Source of the DNA: Enoplolaimus lenunculus
Lineage: Eukaryota > Nematoda > Enoplea > Enoplida > Thoracostomopsidae
DNA length: 64,000 nt
Direction: 5' to 3'
Assembly (NCBI GenBank): GCA_030248215.1
Contig: JASANG010001012.1
Coordinates: 19,609-83,608 of the forward strand
Position numbers and translations under genes: made by a program. This document shows positions 11,801 through 21,689 of this stretch, in pieces (positions within the stretch are counted from its first letter, which is position 1; each line of letters opens with the position of its first letter). A model generated the notes under the pieces. That model had not been told where the DNA came from. It searched no databases and was given only the letters and a program-made list of their open reading frames with translations.

Positions 11801-14800
11801 CCAACGCAGGAGTAAACAAGTCTGACAGTACGGTATGCTAATTAACTATTATATTTCTACATATCGTTCTAAACTAGAACTTGCATATAGAAAGTACTTT
11901 ACATAGCATATACTAACTTTTCCAAGTTCTGTGGTCAGCTGGACTTGCTTAAAAACATTCATGTTCAAGATTTAATTTACCAGCCGTCCGTCCAGTACAT
12001 TATGAGCGTTGCAGATTTGTGCAACTGTGATGACTAGTAAATTCTATAACAGACGATGTTGTAGGTTATTCAAGATGGATAATGAGTAGAATACACTAAA
12101 GCTTTTTTCTAGCAGGTCAAAAGGGTAAACGCTATACGCATTATAGAATATTGTTTCTAATCAGATAACCTGGCAGAGCCAAGAGTGGTTGATAAGATAA
12201 AGAGTGTACAACTGAGTACATTTAGTGAACAAAACAGTGTACCCAGAACACGTTGCATTTTCTCCTACCTCTTTTATTTTAGTGGGGTCTGTATGCGGTT
12301 TCGTATAATACTCTTTGGCAAGGTACAGCCGCCTTCCCAAGAGGGTCGGTTAAAAACGCAACGTCCGGTGGTATACTTTGCAGCGCACAAATTTCGATAG
12401 TGAAACACTCATGTTAAACAGTTATGATGGACTCTTGGTAAAACCAAGAGTGCATAATACAAGAGTGTGCAACTCTTTCTGATCCGCACGCTACAAAATG
12501 TATCACCGGGTGTTGCGTTTTGGCCCGAACCCCCCTTCTTTAAAGGGGGTCGATTTCACATGAATACCTCTTAAATGAAACTATATTGGAGCATACTGGA
12601 CGCCACATACATAAAAGTGTCATGGTTCGCCCCGGTTGACTGGTAATAGGTGCTGAACCAGTTTGAAAATTACGACAGTTTTTTTGGTGTTTCTGACCAA
12701 AAATGGATGAGAATTTAATTTCAGAAGAACCTGATCACGAACGGCCACTGCCCCCGTATTTGATTACCAAGGAGAAAACACAACGACGTAAGATTTGAAC
12801 AGTGCAATATTTACCTGCAATTTTGTGCAACTTTTTCAAAACTTGCAATTAGTTTTTTTAGTTGAAACCAGTACAATAAGAGTGATTTGATGATTTGCCG
12901 AACCAAATATATAATTTTAACCGTTGATAGCAATTGTTCTAAAAATTATGGCTCACCAAAATCGGATCAGTTTTGACATTTGGCCGATTGTATCAATAAT
13001 ACGAAACAAAATGTTTAAATTTTAAAACAAACTATAATCAACATCACAAAATAATAAAATTAATACAAAGAAATTTAATTTCTCGAGTATATAATGAATA
13101 AATTACAGTGCGGTAACTGTGAAAAGTCGACGATTTTACGCATTAAAAGCCTAAATCACAACTCAAATCCAAGTTCGCGCTCAATGTTACGCTAACAAGC
13201 GTTTAATGAGATCAAAAATATATTAAATTGTGCTAAAATATATAGCAAACCTTAAAAATAAATTATATTATAAAATAAATAACATTTACGTTTTTATTAT
13301 AAAAATTAGAATTGCAATTTTTCACAGACTGCTACTCAAAACTGTTCAACTGTTTCCACGCTGAATATTCCGAGTGTCGCATCGACAATTATCGTGGGAG
13401 ACGCAATCGGACTCATCAAGGGATCGCATGTCAGCGGTGGGACAGCGACGCTCCTCATCCGCACAGACGATTCCACAAGTTGCCTGGCAACTTGTGTCGC
13501 AACCCAGATAATTCGCGAGGGGGACCATGGTGCTATACTAGCGACCCTCGGAAACGATGGGATTATTGTTTCAAACAATGTGATAGTATGCATATACGCC
13601 CAAATGTTACGGAAATATTTCAGTTTTTTCCCAAATTTTACGGAAATATTTCAGTTTTTTTCAAAAAAATATTTTAGAACATCCAATTAATTGTTTTGAT
13701 GTTAAAAATGAAATGTTTTGCAGTACAACTATATTAGAGATTAATCTTAAAATGCTGCCACATTAGCTTTAAAAGCTTTCATCTATAATTTATTTTTAAC
13801 CCTCTCTCCGTCACTCTTCGTTACTGATATATATCCGGTTCTCCAACTATCCGGTGAATTAGACCTTTATTTGTCTTGTGTCAATAGCTTGAGGGATAAT
13901 GCAAGGTTATAATTTAGGAATGTACTTTCAAAATTTAAGTACGCTTTAAAGTTTCGAACGCAAATTATTTGGTCCTGGAGTCATTTATGCGCTACAATTA
14001 GTAATATTTGACATTTATTGACTCTAATTAGGGTTTAGAGACTCTATCTGCTTACGGAATCGTATTAGGAATACGGACACCAATTGATTCGGACCCAAAA
14101 TTGGACCCCCCCGCTTATTATCCCCCAATCTTATTCGGGTCAATACAGTATATATTTTGATCGCAGTTGGCGGGTCAGGGACTTGGCGATTTTCTGTTGG
14201 ATCCGCCAGAGGTTTTTGGTTTGGTTCTGGCTCAAAATTGGGACCCCCTCTTATTGCCCTCTCTTATTCGGGTATCTACAGTACTTATAATTAAATAAAT
14301 AGCCAAATAAATGCCGCAAAAATTGGTTTATTTCAGATTGCTTCGACACGTTTCAAAATTGTTATCGATGGTGGATACCATACTGTTCCTACCATGATAG
14401 TCCTAACCTCAAAACAACAACAATATCCTCTACAACGTGCCAGATGTGGTCAACTAACCAAACTCATCCGATTCCTAAAAAATATCAAAATTTTCCGCGA
14501 AATTATTGCAAAAATCCTGACAGTTCACGTACTGGCCCTTGGTGTTATACGACAAATCCATCCGTTACACGGGAACCGTGTTATGAACAGTGCAATAGTA
14601 CGTATTAACCCTTTCTCACATAGAGTTGACTATGGGCAACTCAGCGCAGTATTTATATACGTTCAATAATATATATTGCACAGTGTGTAACAATTGCAAA
14701 ACGTATACATTGTACTAAATCACCACAAGATGTGAGAGCCCCCTCGGATTCGAGCGTCAAGCTCCTAAAGCTGAGGAGTGACGGTAAACGCCTCTCACTC

Positions 14801-17800
14801 CAGTCACTGTAGTTCGAATTTTAGCATAAAAGTAGGTCTCAGGCGAAATAGAAAATATTCATGTGATAAAGGGTTAAAAACGTTGGTATTGTCAAATGTG
14901 CGTAGCACCTATTGCAATTATATGGAATTTTATTTAGAACGAGTGCTAAACGCTAAAACAAAATTACATTAATTTGAAATGTATAGTTTTTAAAAAAAGG
15001 TAATAGGAGACAAATACTAATTTTTGAATACGATATGGGGTCTATAAGCAGGCAAAATGTTACTCAATAGTCTAATAGGGGCAAAACGTATCCCAAGCTG
15101 CCCCGGTTATAACGTGAACCCCGCATAAAGTATTACTAGAAAAAGCAGCTTCAAAGTTGCCTGAATGAAAACTTCAAATATTAAAATTAAAATTTTAATT
15201 ATTACAATTTTAAAGAAATTAAAAAATTTTCATCAAAAAGTTCAAATTAAAAATCTACAAACTTGGAGTTTGAAAAACTCAAAATCTAAAGTGTGTACTT
15301 GAAAAAAATAAGTTTAAAATTAAAAAAAAACTTAACTTGAACTTTTTTCTAGGATGCTATGATAAAGTGAACAATTGTTGGAATTCATTGGACGATTATT
15401 GTGTCAAGTCAAACGATATTCGAAACTGGGACAGCGATTACCGGATGACCGTGACAGGCGAGCCATGTTTACCTTGGAATGAAACTGGACCGACCTACGC
15501 TACCTTATGGACCGGAAATACCTGTCGTCTTGGCAACAGCATAGATGCCAATGGACCCTGGTGCTATACGTATGAGCGAAATACGTGGAATTCAGCAAGA
15601 CGATGGGACTATTGTTTCAAAACATGTCGTACGTCTTTTTGGCCCACGTACACTTTGTCGCTATTTGAAATTACAGTTTTGGCTTTAGCAGGCTTAGGCT
15701 TAGGCTTACGTAAAGGCTTAGTCAATGGTTGTGGCTTAGGAATATGTTGAGGCAAGCTTTTTTGTAACCTAAGCCTAAACCTAAGCCTGAGCTTAAGCGT
15801 TTGGAAGGAAAGTGTACAAGGGTCGTCCTTAACTGTGTAACTATTGATATCCTAAATTATTCTATGAATTCGAGTCGTTGGGCACAGTACTTATGTACCC
15901 CAGTACGTTTGCAATATATCTTGTAATTTATTATAAAAAAGTTATCTATATAGAAATCAGGGTTCCAACAGGAACTAAATTTTGCCGGAACAGGAACAGA
16001 AACAGGAGTTCAATTTTTATGCAGGACCCGGAACAGGAACAGGAACCGGAATTTGAAATAATTTTCATCACGAATTACTGTTGGACTTTTTACAAAACTT
16101 GCCAAACAATGGTATAACAGAATTGTCAGCTATTTCATCAGTAAGTTTTGCGGAAACACATCAGGAACAATTTTTAGTAACAAAATTAAACTAGGCACAA
16201 AAACACTAATTTTTACATAAAAAATGTCATTTTCAAAGACAAAGTTTCCAATATTTAAATGATTATATAATAATTTGCAACAAAACCACAAATATATATG
16301 TGTGTGGGTGTGCGTGTGAATATATATGTTACCGGTTTGAATATCAAATTATGAAAGAATGTCAGTACATTCATTTACCTGTTTTAGGCTTTTGAATCAT
16401 ACCCAAACCCGACACATACCAATTCTCAGGCTGTTAGGTAAAATTTTTTTACCTAAAGCCTAAACACAAGTCTTAACCTTTGATTTGGGGAGGAAGTGTA
16501 GTGGCGTCAAATTTTTTAATAACATTCATATACTTACCATAAGCCTAAACCTAAGCATAAGCCTTAATATTAAATGTGAAACGGATGTGTAATGACGTCA
16601 AATTCTACCACTGTATTCATAAAATGTTATTAATTTTAGAATCAATCCTTCAATGCTATGATTATATTCGTTCGTGTGTTCGAGACAACAAACCAACTTG
16701 CGTTAATAGAAACAATTATTTTTTGTACAAAAATCATACTAAAAATGGAATTTCTTGTCAACCGTGGAACCGGAACGATCCCCATGAAATCCCGGCCGAG
16801 TACCGCGATCTGCCGTCAAATTATTGCCGAAATCCAGACGGAACCAACAGAGCCGCCTGGTGTTACACTACGGACGTTCAAGTTGATTGGGATTACTGTT
16901 TTCATTCCTGTGATGGTAACTTATGTATTGCTATATGAAATCCAGTCCAGAACTGATTACAACTCGAATTTCAACCGATGTTATGACGCACAATGCGGAG
17001 TAGAATCCGAATGGGTTAATATGGCCGTCGTCAGGATATTTGCCCCCCATACAAGTCCATGGGTCCCCTAATAAATGTTGTTCACACACTGCAAGAAATG
17101 GTGAGTCAAATTGACTATCTCCGAAATAGGCTCTACGAGACTACACAAACTGAGTCAAATTCGACTTCGCCAAAATCAAACGTGCGACTAAGTGAGTCGA
17201 ACTTGACTCTGTCGGTGTCGAATTTGACTCAGTTTGTGCAGTCTCGTACAGCCTATTTCGGAGAGAGTCAATTTGCTTCATCATTTTTATAATCTATAGC
17301 TTTGTGATCCGTGAAAAATGTTGTAGTTTGCCAAAATGGGGCCCAACTTGTATCATGCATTCTTGGTTGATATAAACCAATAAACGTTCAGTTTTATTTC
17401 AGACGATTTGATTTTACTAGAAGTTGGACTTTCTCAACGTAACAAAGGATTGAAGTTTAGTGACATTCGAATTGATGATCCGACCCGCTGGATGGTATGG
17501 ATGTTTGAATTCAAATACAACACAATTTTTTACTCAATTTCAACTGGGTCCCTGTTATATTTGGCACCACAAAGGTTTTGAACTTTTGCTTCAAAAACAA
17601 AACAGAAAATAGTAAAAACTTTCATGGCCGGTTTGTTATAAAACGATGAAAAATTCGGCTAATAAAAGGTCTGACAACGGGATATCCGTTTCCGGTAAAC
17701 GCCGTCTCAGTTTCTGTTTCCGTTATCTTGATCACTATCCGTTTCTATTATTAATATCCGTACACTGTGATCAACGGAAAAATTTACGATTTTAAATAAA

Positions 17801-18346
17801 ATAACTGTAATATTAATAACGTCAATTACAGGGCTGTGACCTGTTCAATTTCTAATAAGATGTGAAATCTATGCTGACGTGAGGATGACACCCCGTTCCG
17901 CATCCACTGAAACCATTAATAGGGTAACTAATGTATAGAACAGGGCCGTAACAGTAGTTTCAGTGTATACCTAAACCTGAGCATAAGCAAAAATTAAGTC
18001 TAAAAGCGCACTGTATTTTGTAATTGCGCACAAAAACGTTCCACCCCTGATCTTTAAATGGGCTAATAGGATTATATTCGCAATCTGCAGGGTTCGGAAG
18101 ACCACATTGCTCTAAAAAGTTAGAAAAATGAAAATTTCCTTAATATTTCTCTTGAACTGTCAAAAAGTTTTCAAATTTAAGAATTAATTTTTTTCTTTTT
18201 AGATCACCGATCGACTGTGTGGTATATTACTTCAAAATCCAAACATAAGTGACCGGTATGAAAAATGTTTGACACGAGCCGAAGACGGTGATTTGTACAA
18301 ACCCGGCGGTTCAAAGTTTCGAAAAGAAACAAGTTGTAGTTCTTGA
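8813..18346 (+). CDS. Gene 1: secreted four-kringle protein, 10 exons, complete
   Basis: Exons: 8813-8857, 9626-9766, 11213-11267, 12725-12787, 13328-13585, 14337-14597, 15353-15628, 16640-16915, 17403-17494, 18203-18346. All introns are GT-AG and phases agree; the coding sum is 1611 nt (536 aa plus stop). Order: signal peptide, Cys-containing N-terminal segment, acidic PLPPY linker, kringles 1-4, two C-terminal exons. Kringles are disulphide-bonded ligand-binding modules of extracellular proteins; no catalytic domain follows, so a binding or ligand role is inferred and the partner is unknown. It is the first of four tandem copies and is well diverged from genes 2 and 3 except in kringle 1. 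No 75-nt linker exon was found between kringles 3 and 4, unlike genes 2 and 3. Start chosen because it gives a short hydrophobic leader with a GT donor in the phase the next exon needs. Confidence 0.85.
8981..9076. mobile_element. TTAGGC-core element (type B), fragment, in gene 1 intron 1
   Basis: TTAGGC-like units then CCCCTTAAAGTAACATGGGC, the type B terminus. Confidence 0.55.
9286..9536. mobile_element. AACTCA-type MITE in gene 1 intron 1
   Basis: Starts CACTGTAAATACCAATGAGT, interior made of AACTCAGA/TGAGTT half-sites, ends in AACTCAACTTGAGTTAAAAT and a degraded terminus. Confidence 0.65.
9626..9766 (+). CDS. Gene 1 exon 2: N-terminal Cys segment
   Basis: 47 codons, phase 0 at both ends, acceptor TTTTAG, donor GTAAGT. 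Contains the family signature C-x5-C-SFKQCLK-x-GYDHA seen in all four genes; the first half (NYGL, then a variable stretch) is strongly diverged from genes 2 and 3. Confidence 0.85.
9993..10190 (+). mobile_element. TTAGGC-core MITE (type A)
   Basis: Left terminus AATGTATAGAATAGGGTCGC, then AGTATAAGC and CCTAAG units, then GTCTAAAGCTTAAGCTTAC and a degraded right end. Confidence 0.65.
10218..10488 (-). mobile_element. TTAA-flanked MITE with tRNA-like core
   Basis: TTAA at both ends with inverted AACTCTTTGTCACATG and TGAGTGAAAGGGTTAA. TTAA duplication and CCCTTT termini fit the piggyBac superfamily. On the minus strand the middle reads like an A box (TAGCTCAGTGGT) and a B box (GGGATCGAATC). 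Confidence 0.65.
10866..11198 (+). mobile_element. TTAGGC-core MITE (type B), gene 1 intron 2
   Basis: Long CCTAAG array (10890-11130) interrupted by GCAAAAGCGTATTCTTAAG blocks, then TACTCTTTTACAGACCCACC and a GTAACATGGGCC end. It stops 14 bp before exon 3 of gene 1. Confidence 0.72.
11213..11267 (+). CDS. Gene 1 exon 3: short linker
   Basis: Enters in phase 0 and leaves in phase 1. Encodes LSKFVELDVKEWNTEIDE, matching the L-[ST]-x-[YF]-[VI]-E-x-D-x-K-E pattern of exon 3 in the other copies. The acceptor TTTTAG lies a few bases after the GGGCC end of a TTAGGC-type element. Confidence 0.8.
12183..12470. mobile_element. CAAGAGTG-type MITE
   Basis: GAGTGTACAACTGAGTACAT at the left, AAAAACGCAACGTCCGGTGG inside and GAGTGTGCAACT at the right. 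Same family as 39271, 43945, 51155 and 55770. Confidence 0.6.
12725..12787 (+). CDS. Gene 1 exon 4: acidic PLPPY linker
   Basis: Phase 1-1, 63 nt. Encodes EEPDHERPLPPYLITKEKTQR. The EPD and PLPPY residues are also in gene 4, and PLPPY is in all four genes. Donor GTAAGA. Confidence 0.85.
13328..13585 (+). CDS. Gene 1 exon 5: kringle 1
   Basis: 258 nt, phase 1-1. Kringle core NYRG, CQRW, LCRNPD, GPWCYT, RWDYC, preceded by an extra C-x6-C pair. Of the lysine-pocket residues, the Asp of NPD, the Trp/Tyr of WCYT and RW are kept, but the second Asp of the usual D-x-D is Ser. A tract of about 225 bp inside the exon (about 13349-13573) differs from gene 2 at only about six positions. Confidence 0.95.
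13803..14285. mobile_element. TATTCGGGTCAATACAG-type element
   Basis: Shares CTCCGTCACTCTTCGTTACT, GGTCCTGGAGTCATTTATG and CTTATTCGGGTCAATACAGT with the element at 51960; also shares the flank TTGGCGGGTCAGG. The left end is missing. Confidence 0.6.
14337..14597 (+). CDS. Gene 1 exon 6: kringle 2
   Basis: 261 nt, phase 1-1. Contains CQMW, NYCKNPD, GPWCYT and REPC, with the extra C-x6-C at the start. Joined to kringle 1 by a two-residue linker (CDNC). A TTAA-flanked MITE begins only seven bases after the donor. Confidence 0.93.
14605..14877 (+). mobile_element. TTAA-flanked MITE with tRNA-like core, abutting an exon
   Basis: Inverted TTAACCCTTTCTCACAT and ATGTGATAAAGGGTTAA ends. It begins seven bases after the donor of gene 1 kringle 2, leaving GTACGTA intact. 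Contains TAAAGCTGAGGAGTGACGG and GTAGTTCGAATTT, tRNA-like boxes. Confidence 0.78.
15053..15126 (+). mobile_element. GTTATAAC-type element, right end only
   Basis: Ends AGCTGCCCCGGTTATAACGT then GAACCCCGCAT, the terminus of the family complete at 59261-59940. Confidence 0.6.
15353..15628 (+). CDS. Gene 1 exon 7: kringle 3
   Basis: 276 nt, phase 1-1. Contains CLPW, TCRLGN, GPWCYT and RWDYC, plus N-terminal C-x6-C. The usual NYCRNPD stretch is replaced, so the lysine pocket is absent. Joined to kringle 2 by CNRC. Donor GTACGT. Confidence 0.93.
15680..15800. repeat. TTAGGC/CCTAAG tract in gene 1 intron 7
   Basis: GGCTTAGGCTTAGGCTTACG on the + strand, then inverted CCTAAACCTAAGCCTGAGC; remnant of a TTAGGC-core element without clear ends. 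Confidence 0.55.
15958..16140. mobile_element. Candidate hAT-type element rich in GGAACAGGAACAGG
   Basis: Begins CAGGGTTCCAACAGGAAC, similar to the CAGGGT start at 2470, followed by purine-rich repeats. No matching right end or target duplication was found. Confidence 0.3.
16640..16915 (+). CDS. Gene 1 exon 8: kringle 4
   Basis: 276 nt, phase 1-1. Contains KNHTKNG, CQPW, NYCRNPDG, WCYTTD and DWDYC, with the extra C-x6-C. By eye a little over half of the residues match kringle 4 of genes 2 and 3. Confidence 0.93.
17087..17290. mobile_element. Fold-back MITE in gene 1 intron 8
   Basis: The two halves are inverted copies: AGTCAAATTGACTATCTCCG and GAAATAGGC on the left; GCCTATTTCGGAGAGAGTCA and ATTTG on the right. 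About 200 bp; a partial copy lies at 19012-19125. Confidence 0.7.
17403..17494 (+). CDS. Gene 1 exon 9: C-terminal segment
   Basis: Enters in phase 1, leaves in phase 0; 92 nt. Ends in I-x-D-D-P-T-R-W-M, matching DPTRWL in genes 2 and 3; the first half is poorly conserved. Not recognised as a known domain. Confidence 0.82.
17927..18064 (+). mobile_element. TTAGGC-core MITE (type A), short copy
   Basis: AATGTATAGAACAGGGCCGT left end, a few CCTAA units, CCACCCCTGATCTTTAAATG right end. Lies in intron 9 of gene 1. Confidence 0.65.
18203..18346 (+). CDS. Gene 1 exon 10: C-terminus and stop
   Basis: 47 codons plus TGA. Shares C-x3-LQNP-x5-RY-x-KCLTRAED-x-DLYKP-x-G-x-KF and a final Cys with genes 2 and 3. 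Three conserved cysteines suggest a small disulphide-bonded tail. No AATAAA lies close downstream. Confidence 0.85.
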   Translation: MTDRLCGILLQNPNISDRYEKCLTRAEDGDLYKPGGSKFRKETSCSS

Positions 18347-18430
18347 AATACCATTGTGACCACATTTGAAAAATAGGGCAAACCCATATTTTTTAAAATT
18401 GTATGTCTTGAAAGATTAAGAAGCATAATT

Positions 18431-18710
18431 TAAGCCCGATTCGGACGTGCTAGTTTTTACTGCGACAATGTGCAACTGCAAATGGCACGCGGAACTTGCA
18501 TTTTTTTACCAGCCAACGAGAACGCGGATGTAATAAATTTTTTGAACTTGCATGGTTATTCACGCATGTGAATTACATTCCTAGCTATGATTTTTAGAGA
18601 ATTATTTGCCGCTGCTAGTTTTTCGGACAAGATTTTGGACGAAACTTGCAATGTACATGTTGCAGCTGCAAGTTCTCGCAGCAAAAACTTGCACGTGTGA
18701 ATGTGGCTTT
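18431..18710. mobile_element. CACGTGCAAG-type MITE
   Basis: Ends AGCCCGATTCGGACGTGC at left and CTCGCAGCAAAAACTTGCAC followed by GTGTGAATG at right, inverted relative to each other. Same family as 26326-26605. Confidence 0.65.
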
Positions 18711-18784
18711 AAAAACATTTAATTTAATGACTTTTTGTTTAAAGAAGCTTTTCGGTGTATCGTCATTTAAGTTAAAATTTATTT

Positions 18785-18990
18785 TTTAACACTTTCTCTC
18801 ATGAATATTTCGAGTTGTAGAACTAATTTTTAGTCAGGATTTTAATCGCAGTGTCACGGGTGGGATGTGCTCGCCGTTAGTTACAGGAGCGTGAGACTCG
18901 AGCTCAAGGGGACTCGCACGTTTGTGGAAATTTTGCACTCCACATACACGTAGTAATTGTGCATCGTCGCCCATTGGGCACTTATTCACG
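18785..18990 (-). mobile_element. TTAA-type MITE with tRNA-like core, decayed
   Basis: TTAACACTTTCTCTCATGAA then GTGTCACGGGTGGGATG and GTTACAGGAGCGTGAG match 10218-10488; the far end is eroded. Confidence 0.5.
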
Positions 18991-19011
18991 TATACAGATT
19001 GCTACAGTTTA

Positions 19012-19125
19012 CTCAAAATCTAATTTAACTCTGGTGGAGTAGAATCTGACTCAGTTTGTGCAGTCCCGTAGAGCCTAATTCAGAGAGAGAGCCAATTTGA
19101 CGTATTATTTTTGCAGTGTATGTTT
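19012..19125. mobile_element. Fold-back MITE, partial copy
   Basis: GACTCAGTTTGTGCAGTCCC then GTAGAGCCTAATTCAGAG matches the right half of 17087-17290. Confidence 0.55.
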
Positions 19126-20011
19126 CATAATAACCAAAAAACATTAATAAAAAGAACTCGAATCTCGAAGCCTGCGAATTTTCAAATTTATACTGGACTT
19201 TACTTTTTAAATCCAAAAATGGCTTTTTGCAGTTTTAAAAACAAAACGCTTATTCAATATCCTTAAAAATCTCGTTTCAACGTTATTTTCACCACATTTC
19301 CGGTATTTCCTTCCAATATTATTCAAATATATTCATAAAATATATCACTATTTTATGAGCTTATAATAAAAGCTTTACTTTAAATAAAAAGGCAAAAAAT
19401 GAATCAAATTTCCCAAACTGTTCAGATGATATGCGGTAATTGAATTTTAGCATATACAGACTAGAAATTGACAAAGGCGTCTGGTCTGATACATATTTTT
19501 CTTATTCAAATATTGTCAATCCGTTAGATTTGTACTGGAGGTGCTTCGATCATATCACTCAAAATGAAACTGTATTTATATCCGTAGCTAAAAGAAACCC
19601 TTTTAAAATGATACTGGTCCGTCAGTCCCTTAACGTCCACATGGTCCAAAACAATTATATATATAAATATATATACATACATATATATATAAAACTTTGA
19701 AAACTTTGAAACCATATGCAAAATGTTTAGAAATCAAATCACACAAGTTTCCCAAACTGTTCTGTGTGCTGTTTACTCAAGTCTTTGCTCGGTAGACTCG
19801 TGTAACCTAAATTGGTTTCTACAACCAAAACAAAGACCCAGGGTCTTAAAGATAGTGAAATTTCTTACACCCACAGAGTTGGCCGGCGTCCGAAATGGTT
19901 CCATCATTAATGCAATCAATGCCTATAGACCGGTTGCGGTATTAGCGTTTTTATTGTTCAACTTACCGATTGAGATAGAAGTAATGTGTATATATAGTAG
20001 AAAAAATAATT

Positions 20012-20213
20012 GGCCAATGTCAAGAATAAGGGCGCAACAGTATTATAAGCATTTTCCTAAGCCTAAAGCCTAAGTCTAAGCGTAAGAACGAGCATATTCC
20101 TAAGCCTAAAGCCCAAGCCTAAGATTAAGCCGAGCAAAAAGTAGTTTAAAGCTTAAACTTACTCTATTCTCGTCCCACAGAAAAACTCTCCGCCTCTGAT
20201 CATTACATGGGCC
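20012..20213 (+). mobile_element. TTAGGC-core MITE (type A)
   Basis: GGCCAATGTCAAGAATAAGG left end, CCTAAG units, GCCTCTGATCATTACATGGG right end. Confidence 0.75.
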
Positions 20214-20506
20214 GAACAAATTATGTATATGTAAGTTTTGTGTAATTTCAAACTTACTGTATTAATAGTCAGAGTGCAGTGATGGATAAAGAATTTTCCG
20301 GCGGGACAAGAATCCGAAGTTGATTTTTGGACATCTGTCAGTGCCGCATTTGGCAAATTCGAGACCATTCCTTTAACCTGTGACATGGGACGCCATAGTA
20401 AGACATTATATCACCTTACCAAAAACGGAAAACAGTTTAAGTTTGTTTATGCTTACTGCACGGTAGAGTGTATGTATTAAAGCAAAATGATAGCCGTACA
20501 TGTGCA

Positions 20507-20665
20507 CATATACCGGAATATGAAGTTGTTGCAATCGACCACATGGTGTAGCGGTAGCATGCTTGATCCGAGTACAAGACGACTGAGGATCGATTTCCGG
20601 GGTGGTCCTTAACTTTGGGCAAAACATCGAACAATTGGTTGTGCAAACCGCGCAGTTCCAACAAG
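20507..20665 (+). mobile_element. tRNA-derived SINE-like repeat, copy 2
   Basis: tRNA-like block at 20537-20607 with pairing GACCAC/GTGGTC ends and a GGATCGATTTCC box; same upstream and downstream flanks as 7171-7330. A coding-looking stretch follows on the + strand (to about 20898) and may belong to the repeat body. Confidence 0.6.
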
Positions 20666-21099
20666 CACAATTGACGAGAAATTGTTTTGAACGCGTGCTT
20701 AGTAGGGAAAGTGTGCCAGCGGATGGAGTGACAGAAAGCTTAATAAATGCGTTGAGGGATCTGGTAAGAGACAATCGACCGAGGGATTTCACCCCAGATC
20801 CGTCCTTGCCAGAGTCGGATCGATCGAGAACAATACAACTTGTAGTAACGGTTTTGAAAGCAAGTTTCAAACTTTTGTACGTCTTAATTTTTATGTAAAG
20901 TCATTTCATTCGAGGTCGAATGTCAAGTTTAAATATTAACTTTTCTTTCTGCGTAGTTTTTGAAATTTGTAGATTTTGGTAAGATTTAATAGGCGTAAGA
21001 TCATACTTTAAGGTTTAGGTTTTGGCGTAGACTTTAATGGAAGAATTGCACAAAGACTCAAGCATTTTACAACAGAATCTCGGGTGCGAGGTGTGTGTA

Positions 21100-21329
21100 C
21101 ACTGTAAATTTTAATGAGTTAATTTTAACTCAGAATGAGTTGCATTACTCAGTCTGAGTTGGGACTAGCAGAACTCAGAATTTTGAGTTGAGCTAATTCA
21201 CTCTGAGTTAATTGATCAACTCACCCAGAGTCTACTCAACTCATAGTGAGTAAAACTTTACTGCTATTAACTCAGAAATACCCAACTGGCTAGTTGAATT
21301 GATTAATCAAATCGTTATATTTTACAGTG
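21100..21329. mobile_element. AACTCA-type MITE
   Basis: CACTGTAAATTTTAATGAGT at left, TTTACAGTG at right, interior of AACTCAGA/TGAGTT half-sites in alternating orientation. Confidence 0.75.
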
Positions 21330-21579
21330 TATTATCACCACTCAGCTGTAGGAACTTGACGTTCAAACATAAGGGTCACTCTTGGGTAAATTTTTGTGCC
21401 GCTGATATGTACGATTATTAAATATGAAACAATGCTGGGTTGTCAGAATGTACCTAATCTATTTTGATTTTAATTCATATACCGGAAATTTACAAACTGT
21501 TTAGCCGTAAACTTTACAATTCGCAGCATGGTAATTGGCTGTGGCCTTCCCACTCAGAGACCGGGGTCTCAGGGAACTG

Positions 21580-21685
21580 GAAACTGTAAGGTTTAGTGTT
21601 TATTGTTAGGCTTAGGTTTTGGATTAGGCCTACGTTTAGGCTTACGCTTGCGCTTAGATGTAGACTTAAGTTTAAGCTTAGTAGG
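21580..21685. repeat. TTAGGC tract at the left edge of the duplicated block
   Basis: GTTAGGCTTAGG units on the + strand; beyond it genes 2 and 3 become alignable (about 21690 and 41060). Confidence 0.5.
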
Positions 21686-21689
21686 TATG

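Noticed and set aside
13336-13690. Alternative-frame and antisense frames over kringle exons (same at 30788, 47745, 61790)
   Set aside because: Shadows of the kringle reading frame; they lack kringle motifs and recur only because the exon is duplicated.
8813-18346. Plasminogen, HGF or ROR kinase orthologue
   Set aside because: Kringles alone do not identify these. There is no protease-like, PAN, Frizzled or kinase part, and the gene ends soon after kringle 4.
19440-19700. 86-codon frame in the spacer between genes 1 and 2
   Set aside because: Ends in an ATATAT microsatellite, has no homologue in the other spacers and no recognisable motif.
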